Assembly (NCBI RefSeq): GCF_019100495.1
Contig: NZ_JAHRVA010000001.1
Span: 1,060,597 to 1,124,596 of the forward strand
Direction: 5' to 3'
DNA: 64,000 bases
DNA from: Falsochrobactrum tianjinense
GTDB lineage: Bacteria > Pseudomonadota > Alphaproteobacteria > Rhizobiales > Rhizobiaceae
The first letter of the stretch is position 1. Each line of letters begins with the position of its first letter. The translations under genes were made by a program, and so were the position numbers. The notes beneath the pieces are model-generated. The model made no database searches, was not told the DNA's origin, and saw only the letters and a program-made list of their open reading frames with translations. Below, piece by piece: positions 26,803-35,333 of the stretch.

Positions 26803-28202
26803 TCGGCGATTCCCAGCCATTTGCGGCAATCGGCCAGTGCGCGGGCAGAAAGCGCCTGCTTCTTGGCGATAGTCTTTTCCTTGCCGCGCAGGCGCTTGCC
26901 TTCAGGTTTTGGCACGTCCACGGGCGGAAAAAGTCCGAAATTGACATTCATTGGCTGGAACGAGCGCTTGCCTGGTTCGTCCTCTGCCACAATATGTCCG
27001 CCCGTAATATGACCTAGCAATGCACCGAAAGCGGTTGTGACCGGCGGCGGAGTAAACGCAACTCCGAGTTTTTCCGCAGCGGTAAAACGCCCCGCCAGCA
27101 GGCCGATGGCTGAGGATTCGACATAGCCCTCGCAGCCGGTAATCTGACCGGCAAAGCGCAAGGAGGGGCGGGATTTGAGCCGCAACACATTATCCAGCAA
27201 CACCGGTGAATTGAGGTAGGTGTTGCGATGCAGTCCGCCCAGCCGGGCGAATTCTGCGTTCTCAAGCCCAGGAATCATACGCAATATATTGGTCTGTGCA
27301 CCATATTTCAGTTTCGTCTGAAAGCCCACCATATTGTAGAGCGTGCCAAGCGCATTGTCCTGCCGCAACTGCACGACCGCATAGGGCTTGACCGTGGGAT
27401 TATGCGCATTGGTCAGTCCCATCGGCTTCATCGGGCCGTGGCGTAGCGTTTCCGCGCCGCGTTCGGCCATCACTTCGATCGGCAGGCAGCCATCGAAATA
27501 AGGCGTGCCTTCCCATTCCTTGAAGTCGGTCTTGTCGCCTTCGATGAGCGCCGCAATGAATGCCTCATACTGCTCCTTGCTCATCGGGCAGTTGATGTAA
27601 TCCTTGCCCGTGCCGCCGGGGCCAACCTTGTCATAACGAGACTGGAACCAGCAAATATCCATATTGATCGAATCGAAATGGATGATGGGTGCAATCGCAT
27701 CGAAAAAGGCCAGCGCATCTGAGTCGGTTTCTGCGCTGATGCTTTCGGCCAGGGCAGGAGCAGTCAGGGGACCGGTGGCAATGATCGTTGTTCCCCATTC
27801 TTCTGGGGGCAGACCAGCAATTTCTTCGCGTTCGATGGTTATCAGCGGATGGGCTTCCAGCTTTTCTGTGACCGCTTGCGAAAAACCGTCCCGATCTACA
27901 GCAAGCGCGCCGCCAGCGGGAACTTGATGGGCATCGGCGCACGCCATAATCAGCGAGTCGGCCAGACGCATTTCCGCGTGCAATACGCCAACGGCATTGG
28001 TTTGCGCATCATCCGAGCGGAACGAATTCGAGCAGACGAGTTCCGCAAGTTGCTCTGTCTTGTGGGCATCGGTACCGCGAACGGGACGCATCTCGTGCAA
28101 CACGACGGGAATGCCTGCGCGCGCGATCTGCCATGCGGCTTCGGACCCGGCGAGGCCGCCGCCGACAATGTGAATGGGAGAGGAAGCACTATCTTGTGAC
28201 AT
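26799..28202 (-). CDS. trmFO: Methylenetetrahydrofolate-tRNA-(uracil-5-)-methyltransferase TrmFO
   Basis: A 467-residue FAD-dependent enzyme that makes 5-methyluridine at position 54 of tRNA using methylenetetrahydrofolate. The FAD-binding [17 protein letters not shown] motif is at about residue 12, and the C-terminal [16 protein letters not shown] segment is typical. The start is the ATG at 28202 ([16 protein letters not shown]); an upstream open frame of 27 codons lacks support. The SD-like AGGAGAT is at 28215-28221, and a matching complement lies about 30 bases upstream, which may hide it. It is downstream of the DUF1127/small RNA unit on the same strand. Confidence 0.95.
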   Translation of the reverse strand: MSQDSASSPIHIVGGGLAGSEAAWQIARAGIPVVLHEMRPVRGTDAHKTEQLAELVCSNSFRSDDAQTNAVGVLHAEMRLADSLIMACADAHQVPAGGALAVDRDGFSQAVTEKLEAHPLITIEREEIAGLPPEEWGTTIIATGPLTAPALAESISAETDSDALAFFDAIAPIIHFDSINMDICWFQSRYDKVGPGGTGKDYINCPMSKEQYEAFIAALIEGDKTDFKEWEGTPYFDGCLPIEVMAERGAETLRHGPMKPMGLTNAHNPTVKPYAVVQLRQDNALGTLYNMVGFQTKLKYGAQTNILRMIPGLENAEFARLGGLHRNTYLNSPVLLDNVLRLKSRPSLRFAGQITGCEGYVESSAIGLLAGRFTAAEKLGVAFTPPPVTTAFGALLGHITGGHIVAEDEPGKRSFQPMNVNFGLFPPVDVPKPEGKRLRGKEKTIAKKQALSARALADCRKWLGIAD

Positions 28203-28214
28203 GGCGAATTCTTT

Positions 28215-28257
28215 ATCTCCTTTAAAGGCGGTCTTCAATGGGAGAGAGGCAGGAGAT
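28215..28257 (-). promoter_or_regulatory. Possible Shine-Dalgarno-masking hairpin upstream of trmFO
   Basis: On the minus strand the Shine-Dalgarno AGGAGAT (28215-28221) is exactly complementary to ATCTCCT at 28251-28257, with about 29 bases between. If paired, the trmFO ribosome binding site is hidden. A short palindrome CCTTTAAAGG overlaps the SD at 28219-28228. The pairing is a prediction. Confidence 0.45.
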
Positions 28258-28265
28258 TTCGCGAT

Positions 28266-28312
28266 CACAAAAACAAATGGCATCCGTCGTGGGAGGAACG
28301 ACGGATGCCATT
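28266..28312 (-). terminator. Intrinsic terminator of the DUF1127/cuckoo RNA unit
   Basis: Perfect 14-bp stem (28276-28289 with 28299-28312). On the minus strand it is followed by TGTTTTTGTG. The nine-base loop on the RNA contains UUCCUCCC. Confidence 0.8.
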
Positions 28313-28420
28313 ATTGTAAGACCGGCATTGGGAGGAGGAGAAGCCGGTCTTGTTACCGCAAAATATGGGAGGAATATCTTGCGATGTGCCGGACCTGATG
28401 GGAGGAGGATTCAGGTCCGG
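28276..28420 (-). ncRNA. CcsR/cuckoo-type small RNA array: four hairpins with anti-SD loops
   Basis: Reading the minus strand after the DUF1127 stop: hairpin 1 at 28389-28420 (10-bp perfect stem), hairpin 2 at 28357-28383 (10 positions, one mismatch), hairpin 3 at 28318-28351 (9-bp perfect stem) and hairpin 4 at 28276-28312 (14-bp perfect stem). Every loop carries UCCUCCC, and hairpins 1 and 3 carry the full CCUCCUCCC, complementary to Shine-Dalgarno sequences. In Rhodobacter sphaeroides four similar RNAs (CcsR1-4) lie directly downstream of a DUF1127 gene, CcaF1, and are processed from a joint transcript. Related arrays in many Alpha- and other proteobacteria were named cuckoo RNAs. Here the layout matches by inspection; expression, processing and targets are inference. 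Confidence 0.85.
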
Positions 28421-28435
28421 AAATTCGAAGTTCGA

Positions 28436-28582
28436 TTAACGATGCTTGGGCTGGCGTGCGACATGCGGAATATCGGCGCGGGAAATACCCAGATCGTTGA
28501 GTTCGCGAGTCGAAAGCTGGCTCAGCTCATTGACGGTCTCGCGGTAACGGCGCCAGTTATTGTAAGAGCGAAAAAGGTTCAT
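28436..28582 (-). CDS. DUF1127 small protein (CcaF1-like)
   Basis: A 48-residue protein, read from the ATG at 28582: it begins MNLFRSYNNWRRYRE and contains STRELNDLGISRADI, the DUF1127 signature. It is rich in arginine. An AAGGAA lies eight bases before the ATG. In Rhodobacter sphaeroides the DUF1127 protein CcaF1 is an RNA-binding protein affecting small RNA maturation, and other DUF1127 proteins have been linked to stress and phosphate metabolism. It precedes the hairpin array at 28276-28420 by 15 bases and is likely its own mRNA 5' portion. Confidence 0.93.
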   Translation of the reverse strand: MNLFRSYNNWRRYRETVNELSQLSTRELNDLGISRADIPHVARQPKHR

Positions 28583-28855
28583 GGTGCTATTCCTTCACGG
28601 TTGAGGAACTGGTGTTCGGTTCAATTCATCTCGTTTGTTGCCCATGATATAAGCCATTGTTTTCAAAGCTTGTAGGGCCGAGTTTGCATAGCTGCCCTGC
28701 TGGGCATGCAAGCCATGCTAAATCGATTAGAACAGCCGGGCACAAATCTGCCGCAAAGCGATTGGTTCTATCTGCTTGCTGGCGGCGCAGTTTCCTGTAT
28801 GTTCTCAAATATTTGGAACTATAATTTGCAGGCGCGCCGATATTCAGGAGATGTT
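28583..28855. promoter_or_regulatory. Divergent region between the DUF1127 unit and the DUF2157 gene
   Basis: A 273-base gap serving two divergent transcripts. An open frame extends through part of it on the plus strand (from 28706) but has no ribosome binding site, so I treat it as non-coding. I could not place a convincing sigma-32-type promoter for the minus-strand unit. Confidence 0.4.
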
Positions 28856-29980
28856 TTGTCGTTTTCAATTTCCGTAGAACGCCTCGTTGACCGATGGCAG
28901 CATGACGGTCTCATCGATGGGGAAACCGCATCGCGCCTTCATGCCGACCTTGAAAAGAGCGCACCACGTTTCAGCCTCGGTGCGGTGCTGGCCAGTCTTG
29001 GCGGGCTTTTGCTTGGGGCCGCCGTCATCATGCTTGTCGCTGCCAACTGGCAGGATATGCCGCGACTCATGCGCATTGGTCTGGTATTCGCTCTGATCTG
29101 GGCAGGCTATCTGGGCGGCGCGTGGCGGCAATCGCGTGGCGACAGAATCCTGCCGCCCGCTCTTTATATCGTGGGCGCGGCATCATTTGGCGCAGGCATA
29201 GCACTTGTTGGTCAGATGTATCATATGTCAGGCGATATGCAGTCGGCTGCAATCCTTTGGGCGGGAGGTGTTCTTGTATCTTCCTTTCTCTTGCGTGCAC
29301 CCGTGCTGGCGGCGTTTGGGGCCGGGGTGGCATGTTTCTACCTGTCCACATATATGATCGATCCCGCTTATGGCGATCTGACTTATCGCTGGGCAGGGCC
29401 CTTGCTGGCTCTGACCGGCATTATAACCGCGCTTTTTACCCGCTCCCGGCACGCGGCTCACCTTTGGGCGCTGTTCGTCATCGGTTGGGCGGTGCTGATT
29501 TATAGCGAAAATGAAAGCCGCGCCGTTTTGGCATCAATGATTATCGCAGGCATCGCATTGATGATGGCCGATGCATTTGCCCATGAATCGCTTCAGAAGC
29601 TGACCCGTTTTGCGCATCCTCTGGCATCTTATGGTTTGCTTCTGGCGCTTTTAGCGCTTGGTATTCTGCAAATGGACCGTCTGTTTTCATCCACGGCCTA
29701 TGGCATGCTGACCAATGACGTCTTGTGCGGAATCCTGATTCTCGCGCTTTCAGTGGGCGCGCTTGCGCTGTGCGGGCGGAAAAACGGTGGCTTGCGTTCC
29801 ATCGCCTACGCGGCTTTTTCGGTGGAAGTGCTTTATCTGGCTTTTGCCACAGTTGGCTCGATGATCGGCACATCGGGTTTCTTTCTTACGGCAGGCGTTT
29901 TGGTGCTGCTTCTCGCAGCCTTCGTGCGCCGCATGGAGAAGCGTTTCGGGCATGCACATGCCAATGGAGGCCGGCCATGA
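28856..29980 (+). CDS. DUF2157 domain-containing multi-pass membrane protein
   Basis: A 374-residue membrane protein with a soluble N-terminal DUF2157 region (LVDRWQHDGLIDGETASRLHADLE, residues about 8-45) followed by roughly ten hydrophobic helices, including LGGLLLGAAVIMLVAANW. The function is unknown. I chose the TTG at 28856 because AGGAG (28846-28850) stands five bases before it; the longer open frame from 28706 would put a cysteine-containing unrelated segment ahead of the domain. Its stop overlaps the start of the GDYXXLXY gene (ATGA), so the two are coupled. Confidence 0.85.
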   Translation: MSFSISVERLVDRWQHDGLIDGETASRLHADLEKSAPRFSLGAVLASLGGLLLGAAVIMLVAANWQDMPRLMRIGLVFALIWAGYLGGAWRQSRGDRILPPALYIVGAASFGAGIALVGQMYHMSGDMQSAAILWAGGVLVSSFLLRAPVLAAFGAGVACFYLSTYMIDPAYGDLTYRWAGPLLALTGIITALFTRSRHAAHLWALFVIGWAVLIYSENESRAVLASMIIAGIALMMADAFAHESLQKLTRFAHPLASYGLLLALLALGILQMDRLFSSTAYGMLTNDVLCGILILALSVGALALCGRKNGGLRSIAYAAFSVEVLYLAFATVGSMIGTSGFFLTAGVLVLLLAAFVRRMEKRFGHAHANGGRP

Positions 29981-30549
29981 AAATGTTTCCGCGCAAATGG
30001 CTTTATGCCGGAGCAGCAACTGCTGCAATGTTGCAGACAGGAATTCTCTATGCCGGAATCGAGAAACGGGCGACGGTGCTGCGTTCGGGCCATGAAGTCG
30101 TGTTGCAGACCGAACCTGTTGATCCACGAGACTTGATGCGCGGCGATTATGTGAACTTGCGCTATGAAATCTCGGCTGTTTCTCGCAGGGATATTCAAGG
30201 TCAGCCTGCACAAGGGGCCCGTTCTGTTTATGTCGTCCTGAAAGCTGGAGAGAACGGTGTCTGGCATTTCTCCCGGGCGTCATTTGCGCCTTTTGATGAT
30301 TTGGCTTCTGGCGAGGTGCAGATTCGGGGAGACACTACCTATCCCATTTCGGATGTTCCGAACGCGGCAATCCATCTTCGCTACGGTATTGAGCGCTATT
30401 ACGTACCCGAAGGTGAGGGACGCGCAATCGAGAACAGCCAGCGCGCGCTCAAGATAACAGCGGTCGTGGCGATTGATGAGGCCGGCAAGGCGGTAATGAA
30501 AGCGCTGCGAGACGACGGGCGGCAGCTTTATGAGGAGCCGCTTTACTGA
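29977..30549 (+). CDS. GDYXXLXY domain-containing protein
   Basis: A 190-residue protein with one N-terminal hydrophobic segment (residues about 8-25) and a periplasmic domain that carries the family-naming motif as GDYVNLRY at about residue 54. The start ATG at 29977 overlaps the DUF2157 stop by four bases. GDYXXLXY proteins are commonly encoded next to DUF2157 membrane proteins, so the two probably act together, but the activity is unknown. Confidence 0.85.
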   Translation: MKMFPRKWLYAGAATAAMLQTGILYAGIEKRATVLRSGHEVVLQTEPVDPRDLMRGDYVNLRYEISAVSRRDIQGQPAQGARSVYVVLKAGENGVWHFSRASFAPFDDLASGEVQIRGDTTYPISDVPNAAIHLRYGIERYYVPEGEGRAIENSQRALKITAVVAIDEAGKAVMKALRDDGRQLYEEPLY

Positions 30550-30781
30550 TCGCTTGGGCGGACTTGGCTCCTCTCGCCAAAACGCTATATAGAGAGGTAC
30601 GCAGCCATGCGCGCTGGCTTAATGGATCGTGAGCCGGGAAAGCTGTCAGTTCAATGCAGGAAGCATGGCTTTTTTCCTTTGAACCGGCAAAATTGAATGA
30701 TATAGAGACGCGCGCTTTCGAGGGCGGTTCAATTTCTGAGACGGATTTGTTGCGTTCGAATGAATGCTGTTTGGCTCAGAG

Positions 30782-30864
30782 GCGGATGTGGCGAAATTGG
30801 TAGACGCACCAGATTTAGGTTCTGGCGGGAGACCGTGGGGGTTCGAGTCCCTCCATCCGCACCA
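30782..30864 (+). tRNA. tRNA-Leu (anticodon TAG)
   Basis: Full cloverleaf of about 83 bases including a genomically encoded ACCA end. Acceptor stem GCGGATG/CATCCGC, anticodon stem CCAGA/TCTGG with loop TTTAGGT giving anticodon TAG (reads CUA and wobble partners), a variable region and the T-loop GTTCGAGTC are all clear. Confidence 0.95.
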
Positions 30865-30950
30865 ACTGCCATAAGGCAAAGGAATTTCTCTCCCGCGACG
30901 AGGCAGATAAGCCGATGACGGCGGGACAATGACAGAAGTGAAGGTTTGAC

Positions 30951-32387
30951 ATGCAGGTTACCGAAACGCTCAATGAAGGGCTGAAGCGCGAGATTAAAGT
31001 CGTGGTTCCGGCCGGAGATCTCGAAGCCAAGCTCGCTGAGCGGCTCGAAACCGCTCGCGGCAACGCACGCATCAACGGCTTCCGCCCGGGTAAGGTGCCG
31101 GCAGCTCATCTGCGCAAGATGTACGGCAAATCCTTCATGGCCGAGATCGTCAACGAGATCCTCAACGATTCCTCGCGTTCGATTCTCGCCGACCGTAACG
31201 AAAAGTCGGCAACGCAGCCCGAAGTAATCATGTCGGAAGACGAAAAAGAGGCTGAACAGGTTCTCGACGGCAAGGCCGATTTCGTTTTCTCGCTGAATTA
31301 CGAAGTTCTGCCGGCTATCGAAGTCAAGGACTTCTCCAAGATTGCCGTGACTCGCGAAGTCGTCGACATTCCCGATGAAGAAGTTGACGAGCAGGTCAAG
31401 CGTATCGCTTCTTCGACCCGTACCTTCGAAACCAAGAAGGGCAAGGCGGAGAACGAAGATCGCGTGACGGTCGATTACCTCGGCAAGCTTGATGGCGAGC
31501 CGTTCGAAGGCGGCGCCGACAACGATGCGCAGCTCGTTCTTGGTTCCGGCCAGTTCATTCCGGGCTTTGAAGAACAGCTCGTCGGCGTCAAGGCCGGTGA
31601 CGAAAAGGTCATCAATGTGACATTCCCGGCGGAATACGGCGCTGCGCATCTCGCTGGCAAGGAAGCCACCTTCGACATCAAGGTGAAGGAAGTTGCCAAG
31701 CCGAACGAACTGGAACTCAATGACGAAACCGCTAAGAAGCTCGGCATCGAGACGCTTGAGCGCTTGCGCGAGGTTGTTCGCGAACAGATCGAGAGCCAAT
31801 ATGGCCAGATCACGCGCCAGAAGGTGAAGCGCCAGATTCTTGACGCTCTTGATGGCGATTATCAGTTCGAAACGCCGCAGAAGCTTGTCGATGCCGAATT
31901 CAACAATATCTGGCAGCAGATTAATTTCGATCTGCAACAGGCTGGACGTACCTTTGAAGACGAAGACACGACCGAAGAAGCCGCGCGCGAAGAGTATCGC
32001 AAGCTCGCCGAACGCCGCGTTCGTCTTGGTCTCGTTTTGTCAGAAATCGGCGAAAAGGCTGGCGTTGAAGTTTCGGAAGAGGAATTGCAGCGCGCAGTCT
32101 ATGATCAGGTTCGTCGCTATCCGGGTCAGGAAAAGGAAATCTACGAATTCCTGCGCAAGACGCCGGATGCCGTGGCTAACCTCCGCGCCCCGATCTTCGA
32201 AGAAAAAGTTGTCGACCATCTGCTCGCCAATATCGACGTAACCGACAAGAAGGTCACTAAGGAAGAGCTGACGGCAGAAGAAGACGAAGATACTGTTTCG
32301 GAAGCTAAGCCTGCAAAGAAGGCTGCACCGAAGAAAAAGGCCGCTCCGAAGAAAAAGGCCGACGAAGGCAAGTCTGAAGAAGCTTGA
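30951..32387 (+). CDS. tig: Trigger factor
   Basis: A 478-residue ribosome-associated chaperone and prolyl isomerase. The ribosome-binding signature GFRPGKVP is at about residue 43, the FKBP-type PPIase domain at about 155-240 ([24 protein letters not shown]) and the C-terminal chaperone region follows. The final 40 residues form a lysine/alanine/proline-rich tail ([20 protein letters not shown]) not needed for the core fold. The start is the ATG at 30951, 86 bases after tRNA-Leu. A strong terminator follows. Confidence 0.96.
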   Translation: MQVTETLNEGLKREIKVVVPAGDLEAKLAERLETARGNARINGFRPGKVPAAHLRKMYGKSFMAEIVNEILNDSSRSILADRNEKSATQPEVIMSEDEKEAEQVLDGKADFVFSLNYEVLPAIEVKDFSKIAVTREVVDIPDEEVDEQVKRIASSTRTFETKKGKAENEDRVTVDYLGKLDGEPFEGGADNDAQLVLGSGQFIPGFEEQLVGVKAGDEKVINVTFPAEYGAAHLAGKEATFDIKVKEVAKPNELELNDETAKKLGIETLERLREVVREQIESQYGQITRQKVKRQILDALDGDYQFETPQKLVDAEFNNIWQQINFDLQQAGRTFEDEDTTEEAAREEYRKLAERRVRLGLVLSEIGEKAGVEVSEEELQRAVYDQVRRYPGQEKEIYEFLRKTPDAVANLRAPIFEEKVVDHLLANIDVTDKKVTKEELTAEEDEDTVSEAKPAKKAAPKKKAAPKKKADEGKSEEA

Positions 32388-32414
32388 TCGGCTCCTTCTC
32401 GATGAATATGGATT

Positions 32415-32438
32415 GGCCGCGCAATGCGCGGCCTTTTC
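32415..32438 (+). terminator. Terminator after tig
   Basis: Perfect 8-bp stem GGCCGCGC/GCGCGGCC (32415-32422 with 32426-32433), three-base loop, then TTTT. Confidence 0.85.
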
Positions 32439-32544
32439 GTTTTCAGTTCCTGAAATGGAGGGCTGAAAAGCTTGCATCACCAGAGGCTTTGTTCTAGCCA
32501 GTAGTGAACGAGTTTCAGCCCAATCAAAGTATTTACGAGCCAGC

Positions 32545-34047
32545 ATGTCCCTTATCGATACGCGTACGCCAGAACCCAAACGTTTCATTTCAGGTGCCAC
32601 CGGCGACTGGGAAGTCGTCATCGGCATGGAAGTTCACGCACAGGTCACGTCTCAATCGAAGCTGTTTTCTGGCGCTTCTACGGCTTTCGGGTCAGAACCG
32701 AATTCCAATGTCTCGCTGATTGATGCGGCCATGCCTGGCATGTTGCCTGTCATCAATATGGAATGCGTGAAACAGGCCGTACGCACTGGTATCGGCTTGA
32801 AAGCGCAGATCAATCTCAAGTCGGTTTTCGATCGCAAGAACTACTTCTATCCCGATCTGCCGCAGGGCTATCAGATTTCGCAGTTCAAGCAGCCGATTGT
32901 TGGCGAAGGCAAGATCATGATTTCTGTCGGGCCGGACAATAAAGGCCAGTTCGAAGACGTGGAGATCGGCATTGAACGGCTGCATCTGGAACAGGATGCG
33001 GGCAAGTCCATGCATGACCAGCATCCGACCATGTCCTATGTGGACCTTAACCGTTCTGGCGTGGCGCTGATGGAAATCGTGTCCAAGCCCGATCTGCGCT
33101 CGTCGGATGAAGCGCGTGCTTATCTGACCAAACTGCGCACCATCGTGCGTTACCTGGGCACTTGTGATGGCAATATGGACGAAGGCTCCATGCGTGCCGA
33201 CGTAAACGTATCGGTACGCCGTCCGGGTGGCGAATTCGGCACGCGCTGTGAGATCAAGAACGTCAATTCGATCCGTTTTGTCGGTCAGGCAATCGAATAT
33301 GAGGCGCGCCGCCAGATCGCCATTCTTGAAGATGGTGGCTCTATCGATCAGGAAACCCGCCTTTTTGACCCGGTAAAAGGTGAAACACGATCCATGCGCT
33401 CCAAGGAGGAAGCGCACGACTATCGTTATTTCCCCGATCCGGACCTCTTGCCGCTCGAATTCAATCAGGCTTTTGTGGATGCGCTTACCGCCGATCTGCC
33501 GGAACTGCCGGACGAGAAAAAGCAGCGTCTGGTCGAAAAGCAGGGCATCTCAGTCTATGACGCCTCGATCCTCGTGACCGAAAAAGCCATCGCTGACTAT
33601 TATGAGGTAGTTGCCGCAGGTCGTGACGGCAAAGCCGCCGCCAATTGGATTATCAACGATCTGCTTGGTGCGCTCAACAAGGCGGGCAAGAGCATTGAGG
33701 ACTCTCCGGTAAATCCCGGCCAGCTTGGCGCGATCATTGACCTGATCAAGGAAGGTACCATTTCCGGCAAGATTGCGAAGGATCTGTTCGAGATCGTATG
33801 GAACGAGGGAGGCGATCCGAAAAAGCTCGTTGAAGAGCGTGGTCTGAAGCAAGTAACCGATACCGGTGCTATCGAGAAAGCCGTCGATGATGTGATCGCC
33901 GCCAATCCCGACAAGGTTGAGCAGGCCAAGGCGAAGCCGACGCTGGCAGGCTGGTTCGTCGGCCAGGTCATGAAGGCGACAGGCGGCAAAGCTAATCCGC
34001 AGACTGTCAATGAACTGGTTAAGGCCAAGCTGGGAATTGAAGAATAA
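32545..34047 (+). CDS. gatB: Aspartyl/glutamyl-tRNA amidotransferase subunit B
   Basis: A 500-residue subunit of the GatCAB amidotransferase, which converts misacylated Glu-tRNA-Gln (and Asp-tRNA-Asn) to the amidated form. The N-terminal GatB/E catalytic part ([13 protein letters not shown]) binds tRNA and phosphorylates the substrate; the [14 protein letters not shown] and [11 protein letters not shown] segments are signatures, and the C-terminal helical YqeY-like tail binds the tRNA. The start is the ATG at 32545. GatA and GatC are not in the window. It overlaps the next gene by one base. Confidence 0.96.
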   Translation: MSLIDTRTPEPKRFISGATGDWEVVIGMEVHAQVTSQSKLFSGASTAFGSEPNSNVSLIDAAMPGMLPVINMECVKQAVRTGIGLKAQINLKSVFDRKNYFYPDLPQGYQISQFKQPIVGEGKIMISVGPDNKGQFEDVEIGIERLHLEQDAGKSMHDQHPTMSYVDLNRSGVALMEIVSKPDLRSSDEARAYLTKLRTIVRYLGTCDGNMDEGSMRADVNVSVRRPGGEFGTRCEIKNVNSIRFVGQAIEYEARRQIAILEDGGSIDQETRLFDPVKGETRSMRSKEEAHDYRYFPDPDLLPLEFNQAFVDALTADLPELPDEKKQRLVEKQGISVYDASILVTEKAIADYYEVVAAGRDGKAAANWIINDLLGALNKAGKSIEDSPVNPGQLGAIIDLIKEGTISGKIAKDLFEIVWNEGGDPKKLVEERGLKQVTDTGAIEKAVDDVIAANPDKVEQAKAKPTLAGWFVGQVMKATGGKANPQTVNELVKAKLGIEE

Positions 34048-34550
34048 TGTGGGTACGTAGCGCCAGTGAGGCAGACCTTCAGGCAGTTCACGAGCTGCTG
34101 GTTGAAACCTGGCATGCGACTTTCGACGATATTCTTGGCCGGGACATGGTGACTGCGATTACCAGCCAATGGCACTCGATTGCGGCTTTGAAAGCTAATC
34201 TGCGTAAGCCATATTCGGAATTTGTGGTTGCCAATAACAGCAAAGGCGGAATTGACGGTATGGCTTTTGCGAAGCAAGCCGACAAAAACAAGGTATCGTT
34301 GCACCAACTCTATGTCCGCCCGGAAGCACAGGTGCATGGTATCGGCACGATGCTGCTTGCTGAAGTCGAGATAGCTTTCCCGGATGTGAGTGCGATTCGA
34401 CTTGAGGTTATCGAGCGTAATAATAAAGCTGTCCTTTTTTATGAACATAAAGGCTATGTCCGCATAGGCAGGAACGAGGATTGGGGTGCTCCCACTTGCA
34501 AGGAACCGGTGCTGGTCATGGAGAAGAAGCTTGAAGGCTGGAGCATGTAA
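34047..34550 (+). CDS. GNAT family N-acetyltransferase
   Basis: A 167-residue GCN5-related acetyltransferase. The acetyl-CoA binding region VRPEAQVHGIGTMLLAEVE at about 90-110 has the Q/RxxGxG/A pattern, followed by the IRLEVIERNNKAVLFYEHKGYVRIGR motif. The acceptor substrate is unknown. The ATG at 34047 overlaps the gatB TAA by one base, so it is likely cotranscribed; a moonlighting link to translation is speculative. Confidence 0.87.
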   Translation: MWVRSASEADLQAVHELLVETWHATFDDILGRDMVTAITSQWHSIAALKANLRKPYSEFVVANNSKGGIDGMAFAKQADKNKVSLHQLYVRPEAQVHGIGTMLLAEVEIAFPDVSAIRLEVIERNNKAVLFYEHKGYVRIGRNEDWGAPTCKEPVLVMEKKLEGWSM

Positions 34551-34666
34551 CTCTTAGTCCGGTAACAGCGGCAACTTGACCCTTGCCTTGGTGCGATGAT
34601 GGGGCCATAAACAATGAAAATTTGGCGGCTTTAGCCGCAGGTGACAATATTGGATCTGGATAGGTC

Positions 34667-35077
34667 ATGAAGAAATTTCTCACACAGGTCTTCACTTGGT
34701 GGAACGGCCAGACACTCGGAACCCGCTTTCATACATGGCGCAAGGGCGAGCGCGTTGGTGAAGACGAGTATGGCAATGTCTATTATCAGGGTGGCAAGGA
34801 CTCTGAAGGACGCACGCGCCGCTGGGTGATTTACAACGGTTATGCGGAAGCAAGTGCTATTCCCGCTGGCTGGCACGGCTGGATGCACCATCGTGTCGAC
34901 ACTCCGCCCAGCAAAGAAAATTACAAGCCGCGTGATTGGCAGCAGCCGCATCTTCAGAACCTCACCGGAACTCCCTATGCCTATCGTCCGAAGGGCGCGA
35001 TTGCGCTGCCCGGAAAGCAACCTGAAGAGCGTCCGCGCGTGACAGGCGAGTATGATGCCTGGACGCCGGGCAACTAA
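34667..35077 (+). CDS. NDUFA12 family NADH:ubiquinone oxidoreductase accessory subunit
   Basis: A 136-residue homologue of mitochondrial complex I subunit NDUFA12 (B17.2). Diagnostic segments are GTRFHTWRKGERVGEDEYGNVYYQ, RRWVIYNGYAEASAIPAGWHGWMHH and PTGTxxAYRP-like ending (LTGTPYAYRPKG). In alphaproteobacteria these supernumerary subunits bind the complex near the peripheral arm. The start is the ATG at 34667. It follows the GNAT gene after 116 bases and precedes the DUF2155 gene on the same strand. Confidence 0.95.
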   Translation: MKKFLTQVFTWWNGQTLGTRFHTWRKGERVGEDEYGNVYYQGGKDSEGRTRRWVIYNGYAEASAIPAGWHGWMHHRVDTPPSKENYKPRDWQQPHLQNLTGTPYAYRPKGAIALPGKQPEERPRVTGEYDAWTPGN

Positions 35078-35333
35078 GCATATGCAAACAATCATATCCG
35101 GCGTGAATCTTTGCGTCGGATTTATATATCACCGTTTTTGACGCAAGCTCTTGAGGATAGAGGAGCGACTGGGACTGGCAGGCGTCATTGCCGCTTGCGG
35201 CAGGGCAACGAATCGTCACATTTCATACGTAGGAATTGTTGAGTGCGCATTCTGGCGCAAAGCAAACTTCTGAGGCGCCGATCTGGTTCAATCAGATCGA
35301 AACGTTTTCAGGCTCGCTGTTTAACCATTTTTG

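Noticed and set aside
30729-31937. 402-codon minus-strand open frame opposite tRNA-Leu and tig
   Set aside because: It crosses the tRNA gene and the trigger factor coding region and has no plausible start signal or family features.
35078-35333. Palindrome GATCTG/CAGATC near 35282-35300 as a transposon remnant
   Set aside because: Only a six-base stem with no target duplication or transposase; could be a degenerate intergenic repeat but there is not enough to call.
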